Origin: Microgenomates group bacterium GW2011_GWC1_46_15
GTDB taxonomy: Bacteria; Patescibacteria; Microgenomatia; UBA1400; UBA12028
DNA: 64,000 nt
NCBI GenBank assembly: GCA_001002285.1
Contig: LCLX01000003.1
Span: 83,141-147,140 of the forward strand
Reading direction: 5' to 3'
Positions 17,506-24,967 of this stretch are shown in pieces; the first letter of the stretch is position 1, and every line of letters begins with the position of its first letter. The position numbers and the translations under genes are program-made. The notes under the pieces were generated by a model. It saw only the letters and a program-made list of their open reading frames with translations. It did not search any database and was not told where the DNA came from.

Positions 17506-19221
17506 TTACATCGAACTTGTTGTTTCGTCCGATCCTGCGCTCACCGTCTCGATTGCTTCGCCGGAGCGCGCAAGCGTCTTGCGCCATGGATCCATTTTCC
17601 CCCAGATTTTCTTGAGGATATATAACTCTTCTACGTGGAGCACCAATGCAAATATAATATATGCGCCCATGCCAATCAGGCTTACAACACCCGTTAACAT
17701 CAGCAGTCCAAAGGTTCGCGTGGTGTCAAAAATAACGTTATCCAAAAGCTTCATGGGAAAATAGAGGCCGATTGCCATAAGCAGGGCCGCCGCAAACATT
17801 TTTGCCTGCGGACCAACAATCTTCTGCAAAGAAAACTGCACTTTCGCGTGCAACAACAAAAACAACGCCACTGCTTCAAAAAATCCTGTTGCTGCGATAG
17901 ATACCGCAAGCCCAACCAATCGCACATTTGCGGTCGTATCGCCCACATATGTGATGTACCACCCCATCAAGACGCCCAACACCATCGAGAGCAACGACAC
18001 AAAGAATGGTCGGCGCGTATCGTGCATCGCATAAAATCCGCGAACGAGTACGTGTGTCATTGCCTGCGCCGCAACCGAAAGCGCCATCACGCCAACCAAT
18101 CTTCCAGTTAGTACTGTGTCAGCCCACGGAAAATTTTTTGCCCCGAATGCGAAACGAACAATCGGAATGCGCAAAATCAATAATAAAACCGATGCAGGTA
18201 ACGCAAAAAAAGTGACTTGGTGGAGCGATTGTGTGAGAAGCGCGCGGAATTTATCCATGTCCCCCTCGCTTGTTTCTTTTGCCAAAAACGGCAATGCGGC
18301 TTGGCCAATTGGCACGCCGAACACGCGGATCGGGATGGTCATAAGCCGCTGGGCAAAACGCATGAGTGTTAAATTAGCACCAGTAATCGAAGTGATAAAA
18401 AAGGTTAAAAAATATGGCTGAATGAGGTCAATCCCCTCACCTAACGCGCGGGGCAACGTGAGCCGCATCACATCGTGCACTCCGGCATGTTTCCATAGGA
18501 TAGAAAAGTAGTACCGGAATCCCAGTTTCATCGCGAGTGGAATTTGCAGTGCCATGTGCGCGAACGCACCCAGCAATACGCCATACACCGGGCCAAAAAT
18601 ACCAAAATACCTGCTGAGTACAACCGTGCCAAAAATGATGCCGAGGTTGTACACTACGGGCGATAACGCGGGAATAATGAATCGCTGATACGACTGAATC
18701 ATGCCGGACATAAAGTTTGAGACCGCAAAAAAGAACTGCGCAAACAACATGATGCGCGTCATGCTTGCCGCGAGCGTTACTTGTGATTCAGAAAATCCCG
18801 CACCAGTCATAAACCGGATGATTTGCGGCGCAAAAATAAACACGACGGTTCCCGCGCACACAAATAACAACAGCACTATGTTAATGACACTCGAGGCCAT
18901 ATGAAATGCGTCACGTTCGTCTTTATGTTTGTACTTCGTGAACACTGGAATAAACGCCGCGGAAAACGCACCAACGACTAACAATTGGAATACTAAATCA
19001 GAAGGCTGAAACGCAACCCAATACGCGTCTAATTGTTCCTGTGTTTTTGTTGTTGGATTGTAAAAGGTTGAAGCAAGCAAACGATAACTCAGAAGACCGG
19101 TGAGCGATGATAATAATACCGATGCCGTCAAAATTGCCGCCGCAGAAAGAATCGAAGTCTGCTGTTGCTCGAGCCATTGTTTTGCGCCGTTTTGGAAATA
19201 ATTGAACATCCACTTAAACAT
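17506..19221 (-). CDS. murJ: Lipid II flippase MurJ
   Basis: The 571-residue polytopic protein has 13-14 hydrophobic segments of the MVF/MATE fold, with family hallmarks SDLVFQLLVVGAFSAAFIPVF, GMIQSYQRFIIPAL, RALGEGIDLIQPYF and RFAQRLMTIPIRVFG. It moves lipid-linked peptidoglycan precursor outward, consistent with two PBPs elsewhere in the window. ATG 19221 and ATG 19209 are both possible starts. TTTAAT lies 6 nt before the first, so a leaderless transcript is possible. Confidence 0.93.
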   Translation of the reverse strand: MFKWMFNYFQNGAKQWLEQQQTSILSAAAILTASVLLSSLTGLLSYRLLASTFYNPTTKTQEQLDAYWVAFQPSDLVFQLLVVGAFSAAFIPVFTKYKHKDERDAFHMASSVINIVLLLFVCAGTVVFIFAPQIIRFMTGAGFSESQVTLAASMTRIMLFAQFFFAVSNFMSGMIQSYQRFIIPALSPVVYNLGIIFGTVVLSRYFGIFGPVYGVLLGAFAHMALQIPLAMKLGFRYYFSILWKHAGVHDVMRLTLPRALGEGIDLIQPYFLTFFITSITGANLTLMRFAQRLMTIPIRVFGVPIGQAALPFLAKETSEGDMDKFRALLTQSLHQVTFFALPASVLLLILRIPIVRFAFGAKNFPWADTVLTGRLVGVMALSVAAQAMTHVLVRGFYAMHDTRRPFFVSLLSMVLGVLMGWYITYVGDTTANVRLVGLAVSIAATGFFEAVALFLLLHAKVQFSLQKIVGPQAKMFAAALLMAIGLYFPMKLLDNVIFDTTRTFGLLMLTGVVSLIGMGAYIIFALVLHVEELYILKKIWGKMDPWRKTLARSGEAIETVSAGSDETTSSM

Positions 19222-19314
19222 GAATGCATTAAATCATCGCTTTTCTGATTTAGCTAGAGGGGTTTTTCTCCATGTCGCATGATGTTCTCCAGAGTGCTTC
19301 GGGTTTTTGTAGTG

Positions 19315-19343
19315 TTGTTGTTTTTTTCTGCATCCTATACAGT
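19315..19343 (+). promoter_or_regulatory. Promoter of the surface-protein operon
   Basis: TTGTTG (19315-19320) and TACAGT (19338-19343) have a 17-bp spacer, with the start point expected near 19350. The leader lacks a Shine-Dalgarno sequence before the ATG at 19376. Confidence 0.45.
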
Positions 19344-19375
19344 GATAGCAGGCTTAGCGATAGGCAATTTTTGTT

Positions 19376-20785
19376 ATGAAACTGTCCGAACTCTTAAAGA
19401 AGAAAATCCCGACCATTCTCGGCCTTGTTTTCCTTGGCGGAGGTCTGGTGGTTGGGCTACTCGTACTTGGTCAGGGAACCGGCGGATTCTTGCCAAAAGC
19501 CAGTCCAGAAACAACGCCAAAACAACTCCGCATTACGAATATTACCGACAGTGCATTCACCGTTTCCTTTTTAACCGACACCGCGGTGCCCGGGTACGTG
19601 AAGTATGGCACCGACCAAGGCCAACTTAAGACACAGGTGTCCGACGACCGCGATCAACTCACAGGAGCGGTGGGCCAGTTTACAACGCACCACATTACTC
19701 TGCGCAACCTTTCGCCCGCAACAAAGTATTTTTTTACGATTGGCACTGCAAGCCGGACAGTCTACACCGATGGTGGAAATCCGTATAGTACGACAACCGC
19801 GCCAAGAGCAACCGGCACGCCGGACGCGCTCACGGTGTATGGAAGCGTACTCACGAGAGCCGCAACGCCGGCGCAAGACAGTATCGTGTATGTGTCTGTT
19901 GATGGCGCGTCCCCGCTTTCATCGCTTGTAAAATCATCCGCAGGATGGGCCATTCCCCTTTCCACCGCACGCGCGACCGATCTCAAATCGTTTGCGCCCA
20001 TTACCACGCAAAGCACATTGAACATTTTTGTGCAGGGAAAAGATGCCGCACAAACGTCACGCGTTACCGCGCTGGTGAAAGATGCCCAACCGGTTGCCGC
20101 GATCACGCTTGGACAGTCGCAGGATTTAACGCAAGGCGCGGGTACGCAAACAACAACGGGGGCGACGGGTGATACGTCGCAATTTTCCGCGAGCCAACTC
20201 AACTCTGCTACAGAGTCAACAACTTCTGGTGGAACGAATGGAAGTTCTAACACCATTCAATTTTTAAATCCTTCGCAAAACGGCGAAGAGGTGAACACAA
20301 CAAAACCAGAGATTCAAGGAAAGGCGCCCGCTTCAACGACGCTCATAATCAAGGTCGAGTCCGATCCCGTGTATACCGGAACAGTGCAAACCGATGCGCA
20401 AGGAAACTGGACGTACACGCCACCGGCGAATCTTACTCCGGGAGAGCATACTGTAACCGTGAGTTATACCGATGCCGGTGGTGTTTTGCGATCGGAAAAA
20501 CGCACATTCTTAGTGTTGGCAAGCGGTTCGAGTTCTTTGCCCGCGCTTACGTCAACTCCATCTGCTACGCCACTGCCGCGTGTGTCTACGCCAGCAACAG
20601 GATCCGGTATTCCACGCGCGGGAAGCACTGGACAAACATTCGCACTTTTATTTGCCGGCTTGTTCTTTATCCTTGGTGGAGCGTTGTATTGGCAAAAATC
20701 ACTTGCATATATGGCCGCGGACGAACGAACAATGCAATCAGTTTCGCTTGACGACAATAACCAGGAACCCTATGCTGAAAGATAG
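19376..20785 (+). CDS. Surface protein with fibronectin-like and Ig-like domains
   Basis: The 469-residue protein has an N-terminal hydrophobic segment (about 13-35) and a fibronectin III / phosphatase-N-like domain (ITNITDSAFTVSFLTDTAVP to the HITLRNLSPATKYFF block, about 48-140). A Thr/Ser-rich linker and an Ig-like domain follow (GKAPASTTLIIKV, GNWTYTPPANLTPGEHTVTV, about 312-375). The end is a Pro/Ser linker, IPRAGSTGQ, a hydrophobic helix and a short charged tail. This C-terminus resembles a sorting signal and recurs in the protein at 22937. It is probably anchored with its domains outside the cell. Confidence 0.75.
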   Translation: MKLSELLKKKIPTILGLVFLGGGLVVGLLVLGQGTGGFLPKASPETTPKQLRITNITDSAFTVSFLTDTAVPGYVKYGTDQGQLKTQVSDDRDQLTGAVGQFTTHHITLRNLSPATKYFFTIGTASRTVYTDGGNPYSTTTAPRATGTPDALTVYGSVLTRAATPAQDSIVYVSVDGASPLSSLVKSSAGWAIPLSTARATDLKSFAPITTQSTLNIFVQGKDAAQTSRVTALVKDAQPVAAITLGQSQDLTQGAGTQTTTGATGDTSQFSASQLNSATESTTSGGTNGSSNTIQFLNPSQNGEEVNTTKPEIQGKAPASTTLIIKVESDPVYTGTVQTDAQGNWTYTPPANLTPGEHTVTVSYTDAGGVLRSEKRTFLVLASGSSSLPALTSTPSATPLPRVSTPATGSGIPRAGSTGQTFALLFAGLFFILGGALYWQKSLAYMAADERTMQSVSLDDNNQEPYAER

Positions 20786-20791
20786 AAAAAC

Positions 20792-22921
20792 ATGAGCGAT
20801 ACAACAGTCCTGCCACCACTCACTCCGCAAACACCATCAACGCCACAGGTGCCGCAGATGACTCCTGCGTCAACGCCACTCATGCCAACACCGCCCGCCG
20901 AGGTGTTCGGTGATGATATAAAAAGTGATATACCCTCAATAAAACCATCGTCGGTAACGCCACTTGTTTCCACTCAACCACCGGTATCAACCCCACCACT
21001 CACCAAGCCCGCTGATACACACACTTCACTCGATCAAGCACTCGCCGACCTCGAAAAAGAAGCGATGAAGCTTGCAGGAGATGAAGGAAAACAAACAAAA
21101 GAAGTTCAACCAAAGATTGCTGAATCAAAATCTGTAGAGAAGCCAGTTGAAAAAATTGGTGAAAAACTTGCTGAGCCTGCGCCGATGAAACAAGAGCTTC
21201 CCTCACTATCTAATGATTTAGAAAAGCCTTTTGTTGTTACTCCAAAAACAGACACGCTTCCACCATTGCCCCCCACTTCTCCCGTCATTAAACCCATGAT
21301 TCAGCTTGCTGAAAAACCAGCGGTAAAACCAGTAGCTCCTGTTACGCCAGGCGCCGGAATGGAAACACTCAAAGCGCACACATCATCCACAACATCCGTG
21401 TTTGATACCAAAATGGAAAGTGTAGAAGAGAAACCAACCGTTACTCCCCCTGTTACTTCTCAGCCAGTAGAAAAAGGAAAGAAGAAGGAAAAAGATACTA
21501 CTGTGGAAAGTAGTGCGGATAGTGGTTCTGGAAAAAAGAAAAAAGGATTCGTAAAGAAAATTGTTGCTGCCGCGGCGCTAGCGGTACTCGTGATTGGGTT
21601 AGGTGTTGGTATTTTTGTTGCACAACAATCGCAGGATGTGAGACAACAAGCTGCTTCTGGCTGCATTATTGTAAATGGCGGAACAAAAGATGCTGGTATT
21701 TGGTGTGCTAATGGTGATTGGATAAAACACTGTGGGGATGCTGTTAATGTTCCATCAGATGAAGCTATGAAGGCTTGTGAAGACAAAGTGAATGAGTTAA
21801 ATGGTGTTACAGAACCAGTACCCCCCACTAATGACCAATCCTCAACTACAACTAGATGTACCGCCAAGGATGGTTCTCTCGGAGAAACGTGTGGGGACTT
21901 AAGCAAGTGCGATATCGCTGGAGGATGTAACCCTGCTTGTGGAAGTGGCACAAGAGATGGAAAAATTTGCGACATACCAAACGGGTACTGTACATCAGGT
22001 TATTCTTGTCGTCCTGGGAGCAATTCTGTCAATGTGAAAAAATGTGATGGGAATCAATGTGTTAATTCATGGTGTGATACGGCAGATGTTGGTACAGATA
22101 GATGTAAAACATGTTCAAGTAACTCAGAGTGTACCGTAGATAATAGTAGTCTCCCCACATGTGCAACCGGTCTTGACTGTAACCTCCCAGGAGACCGATT
22201 TCCAACGGGAGCCATAAGTTGCGCGAGTCCCGTTAGTGGAAAGACAATGTCTTGTTGTCCCGCTGGATATAAAAGAAATAGTCTAGATCCTACAACAAAT
22301 TACTGTGTCCCCAGTACAAGCGGGAATTCCTGTCCCAACGATTCTTCAAAACAAATTGCAAAATGCTATAAGTTTGTGTGTCCAAATGGATGCGAACTCA
22401 ATAAGGATGACCCTAATGGTGTTGAAGCCTGGAGATGTAGCACTTCTACTCCTGGTGTACAAATCCAGGAACTTTCCGGAGCTGCTTGTCTTTCTGCTTC
22501 TCTTAATGGACAGTGCGGTCAAATCGACATGATTGATACCCAAGGAAACTATTGCGGATATACTGCCTCAGGGTATAACTGTGGTGGAAGCTGCCAAGGT
22601 AACACACCCCCCTTATCCAACCCTCCCGACGAATCCCCTCCTCCAACAAACCCACCGGGTGCTCCCATGTGCCAGGGAATTGCGAAAGACATAACCGCGC
22701 CCAAAGCCGGTGACCAAGTTGCGTTCACGTGTACCCAATCCACCGACGCAACCCGGTACGAGTTCCGATACAGGGTCGGCAGTGGCGCGTTTACCGCGCT
22801 CGATCCGCTCAACGCAACCGCGAGAACATCCAAATCACTTACTGTACAAGACGGCACGTATGATGTGCAATGTCGCCCATGTACTAACAACACATGTGCA
22901 AGTTGGAGCACTGCAAACTAA
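20792..22921 (+). CDS. Large membrane-anchored Pro/Thr-rich and Cys-rich surface protein
   Basis: The 709-residue protein begins with about 245 residues rich in Pro, Thr, Ser and Lys, with no signal peptide. One transmembrane helix follows (IVAAAALAVLVIGLGVGIFVA, about 254-275). The C-terminal 430 residues carry many cysteines in short CxxGxxC-like spacings (for example DLSKCDIAGGCNPACGSG), then a final Fn3-like region from about 630. The N-terminal part should be cytoplasmic and the Cys-rich part outside, where the DsbA-like protein at 53729 could help disulfide formation. It lies 6 bp after the previous gene. The function is unknown. Confidence 0.65.
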   Translation: MSDTTVLPPLTPQTPSTPQVPQMTPASTPLMPTPPAEVFGDDIKSDIPSIKPSSVTPLVSTQPPVSTPPLTKPADTHTSLDQALADLEKEAMKLAGDEGKQTKEVQPKIAESKSVEKPVEKIGEKLAEPAPMKQELPSLSNDLEKPFVVTPKTDTLPPLPPTSPVIKPMIQLAEKPAVKPVAPVTPGAGMETLKAHTSSTTSVFDTKMESVEEKPTVTPPVTSQPVEKGKKKEKDTTVESSADSGSGKKKKGFVKKIVAAAALAVLVIGLGVGIFVAQQSQDVRQQAASGCIIVNGGTKDAGIWCANGDWIKHCGDAVNVPSDEAMKACEDKVNELNGVTEPVPPTNDQSSTTTRCTAKDGSLGETCGDLSKCDIAGGCNPACGSGTRDGKICDIPNGYCTSGYSCRPGSNSVNVKKCDGNQCVNSWCDTADVGTDRCKTCSSNSECTVDNSSLPTCATGLDCNLPGDRFPTGAISCASPVSGKTMSCCPAGYKRNSLDPTTNYCVPSTSGNSCPNDSSKQIAKCYKFVCPNGCELNKDDPNGVEAWRCSTSTPGVQIQELSGAACLSASLNGQCGQIDMIDTQGNYCGYTASGYNCGGSCQGNTPPLSNPPDESPPPTNPPGAPMCQGIAKDITAPKAGDQVAFTCTQSTDATRYEFRYRVGSGAFTALDPLNATARTSKSLTVQDGTYDVQCRPCTNNTCASWSTAN

Positions 22922-22936
22922 CAAAAAGATAACACT

Positions 22937-24196
22937 ATGACATTAAAACCAAAAACACGGGCGCTTCTTTTGATTGCAGGATCGCTGTTGACTGTGATTC
23001 TTGTCGTTGCGACCGTGATTATTTCTCTGCGGTTGAAAAATCAAGGCAGCCGATCGGTAACCCCAACAACACCGGAATCAAAACCTTCCGCGGATGTTAC
23101 CGCGTCATGCGCGCTTACGTTTACAGTGGGAACGCAACTTATTCAATGTGATGTTCCAACTATATACAAAAATGATTCTCGGAATAGTTCTGGAATATAT
23201 TTTACTTCTCCTAATGACATTATTGACCCAACAAAAACAAATTTTTCTCCTGGACAAATAATAGTTCTTAAGCTTCCCATAAAAAATGAAGAAGATGATT
23301 TGGAGTATCCAACTGCCGCATGGACTGATGTATTAAGTACACAGCTAACATTTGTTGACGGTGGTAGTGGATGTACATACGAACAATCTAATCGTACTGT
23401 CACATGCCACACCGGAAATATGCTTTCTTCTTTTATGAGCTGGTTTCGTGTCCGTATAAATGATAGTGCAACTGGAAAAATAACAAATACTGCAACTATT
23501 ACCCCGGGAGGATCCGACCCAAGTTCCTGTAGTGTTGAAATTACCATTAGTAGTGCCCCCACCCCGACGCCCACTCCAACGCTTGACGCCGGTTTCCTCG
23601 TCCAAAAATTCAATGATAAAAATAATAATAAGGCGCGCGATAGCGGTGAAGCAGGTTTGGATTGGGACTTCGAGTGGAAACTCAATGGCGATAACAACTT
23701 CCGCGCGTATCAAACGTATGTCGACAAAAACGGTGAAGGTGGTCGCGTTGGTGGGCTGAAAGACGGTGACAAAGTCCACATCCGCGAAAAAAGTAAGAGT
23801 GGTTGGAGCGCGACAAACGGCACCGAGCAAACATTTACCGTCAAACTTGGTGAAACATATGTTGCATATTTTGGAAACCGCCAACCAACAACGGTTGGGT
23901 GCAACAATAGCTGTTCTGCAGATACTGATTGTGCCTCCGGACTCTTCTGTTCCAAAGCAACTGGCTCCACAAGTGGCGTGTGCCGCAACAATGCGTGTGT
24001 AAACAAAACAAACTGTACGTGTGATGTTGTTACCTCAACCTCAACACCAACAACGATCGTAAAAGCTTCTCCTACTCCGACTTCAGTGCCCGAAGCGCCT
24101 CTGCCAGAAGCAGGTTCAACCGGTCAATCAATACTGTTATTCCTCGGCGGAACCACGATGACGGTTCTTGGAGTTATTGGACTGCTTGCGCTGTAG
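22937..24196 (+). CDS. Surface protein with SdrD B-like domain and LPxAG-type C-terminus
   Basis: The 419-residue protein has an N-terminal membrane anchor (ALLLIAGSLLTVILVVATVIISL, about 9-31), a DUF11-like beta domain, and a B-type repeat domain (GFLVQKFNDKNNNKARDSGEAGLDW, about 215-310) that usually binds calcium. A Cys-rich stretch (CSADTDCASGLFC) follows. The end is LPEAGSTGQ followed by a hydrophobic helix. This matches the C-terminus of the 19376 protein and suggests a sortase-like or other anchoring signal. It is the third gene of the surface-protein operon, 15 bp after its neighbour. Confidence 0.7.
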   Translation: MTLKPKTRALLLIAGSLLTVILVVATVIISLRLKNQGSRSVTPTTPESKPSADVTASCALTFTVGTQLIQCDVPTIYKNDSRNSSGIYFTSPNDIIDPTKTNFSPGQIIVLKLPIKNEEDDLEYPTAAWTDVLSTQLTFVDGGSGCTYEQSNRTVTCHTGNMLSSFMSWFRVRINDSATGKITNTATITPGGSDPSSCSVEITISSAPTPTPTPTLDAGFLVQKFNDKNNNKARDSGEAGLDWDFEWKLNGDNNFRAYQTYVDKNGEGGRVGGLKDGDKVHIREKSKSGWSATNGTEQTFTVKLGETYVAYFGNRQPTTVGCNNSCSADTDCASGLFCSKATGSTSGVCRNNACVNKTNCTCDVVTSTSTPTTIVKASPTPTSVPEAPLPEAGSTGQSILLFLGGTTMTVLGVIGLLAL

Positions 24197-24221
24197 TTTC
24201 ACACCGCTATTGTTGAAAGAG

Positions 24222-24428
24222 TTATACCGCTTTCCGCAACATCTTTTTCAGCCTAAGACCGCCGTACACATTTTTCGCGCCTGTTTGCGGATCCCGAGCG
24301 ACAATGCGGAGCGACTCATCATCGTCAAGTGGAACGTCTGCTAATTTTTCGAGTTGAAAGAATGTTTCCCAAAACTCGTCATCGCGCTGTTTGTCCAAAA
24401 GATCGTTTTTCATATGTAGTCTATTCAT
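24222..24428 (-). CDS. Small acidic protein of unknown function
   Basis: The 68-residue protein contains DDEFWETFFQLEKLADVPLD and ends in RLKKMLRKAV. I recognise no domain. The ATG at 24428 has AGG nearby; an ATG at 24413 would shorten it by five residues. It starts 7 nt after the structured element at 24435-24501, which would form its 5' leader if transcribed together with the upstream tRNA. Confidence 0.5.
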   Translation of the reverse strand: MNRLHMKNDLLDKQRDDEFWETFFQLEKLADVPLDDDESLRIVARDPQTGAKNVYGGLRLKKMLRKAV

Positions 24429-24434
24429 GCCTGC

Positions 24435-24501
24435 GAGAAATCATCTTTTTGAGGAACTCAGGGTTCGGGGTCCCCTGGAGACGAAAAAAGATGATCTCGA
24501 G
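24435..24501 (-). ncRNA. Structured element, copy A
   Basis: On the plus strand GAGGAACTCAGGG (24451-24463) and CTGGAGACG (24475-24483) flank a GGGTCC loop; CAGGG pairs with CCCTG. Outside this core, 24435-24450 pairs with 24484-24498 (AAATCATCTTTTT against AAAAAAGATGAT). The same core with a different but still complementary outer stem occurs at 34964-35029. It lies 7 nt after the tRNA-Ile 3' end and 7 nt before a small gene. It could be an RNA leader or terminator, or a small mobile palindromic element. Confidence 0.6.
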
Positions 24502-24507
24502 CGTATG

Positions 24508-24580
24508 TGGGAGCGCTTGGATTTGAACCAAGAACCTTGAAGGTATAAGCTTCCTGCGCTAACCGTTGCGCCACGCTCCC
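24508..24580 (-). tRNA. tRNA-Ile with anticodon UAU
   Basis: The 73-nt cloverleaf has acceptor GGGAGCG/CGCTCCC, D stem GCGC/GCGC, T stem CTTGG/CCAAG with loop TTCAAAT, and discriminator A; CCA is not encoded. The anticodon loop is CTTATAC, which places U33 before TAT, reading the AUA codon. The anticodon stem has four pairs and one G-A mismatch at its base. Most bacteria read AUA with a lysidine-modified CAU tRNA, so a UAU tRNA is less usual. Confidence 0.85.
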
Positions 24581-24621
24581 ATCTGGTGTAGTGTACCATG
24601 CTTCGTCTAGTGTTATGGATG

Positions 24622-24641
24622 AAATGGGTAGGTCGGGTCCT
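24622..24641 (+). repeat. Copy b of the GRTCGGGWC intergenic motif
   Basis: AAATGGGTAGGTCGGGTCCT differs from the consensus at one position, and GGG/CCC at its ends can pair. It lies between tRNA-Ile and the AbrB-like gene, just upstream of that gene's -35. Confidence 0.6.
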
Positions 24642-24650
24642 CCCTTTTCG

Positions 24651-24679
24651 TTGACGTTCTTGTTCTAACATGTTAGTAT
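24651..24679 (+). promoter_or_regulatory. Promoter and palindromic operator of AbrB-like gene, leaderless
   Basis: TTGACG (24651-24656) and TAGTAT (24674-24679) have a 17-bp spacer, and the -10 ends 6 nt before the ATG at 24686. A perfect 12-bp palindrome CTAACATGTTAG (24665-24676) overlaps the spacer and -10, a likely autoregulatory operator. Confidence 0.65.
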
Positions 24680-24685
24680 TTCAGT

Positions 24686-24967
24686 ATGAATAAAAAAATT
24701 CGTACACAAAATATTATTAAAGTCGGGAATAGCCTCGCCGTTACATTGGATAAAGCCTTTGTTGACGCCTACAAATTAAAAGCAAAACAGCAGGTTTACA
24801 TACTTTATACTCAGTATCCCCCGCGAATTATTGTGAAACCCGATTTTTCTCAAGGACCATCACTCACTCAGTCCGATATAGAAAAATTGCCAAAAGAGTT
24901 CCGTAATTGGGTGAAAAAATTCCTCAAGGAAGATCACGAAGCTCTTAAGGCTTTAACACATCTATAG
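24686..24967 (+). CDS. AbrB/MazE-like DNA-binding protein without a PIN partner
   Basis: The 93-residue protein begins MNKKIRTQNIIKVGNSLAVTLDKAFV, a MazE/AbrB-type swapped hairpin. The C-terminal part (SDIEKLPKEFRNWVKKFLKED) is helical and charged. No toxin gene follows; the next gene is convergent and overlaps by 6 bp. It may be a solitary regulator acting on its own palindromic promoter, or an antitoxin that has lost its partner. Confidence 0.7.
   Translation: MNKKIRTQNIIKVGNSLAVTLDKAFVDAYKLKAKQQVYILYTQYPPRIIVKPDFSQGPSLTQSDIEKLPKEFRNWVKKFLKEDHEALKALTHL

Noticed and set aside
19279..19629. Open frame with a hydrophobic start overlapping the surface-protein gene
   Set aside because: It lies in another frame of the well-supported gene at 19376 and its later part is a low-complexity shadow.
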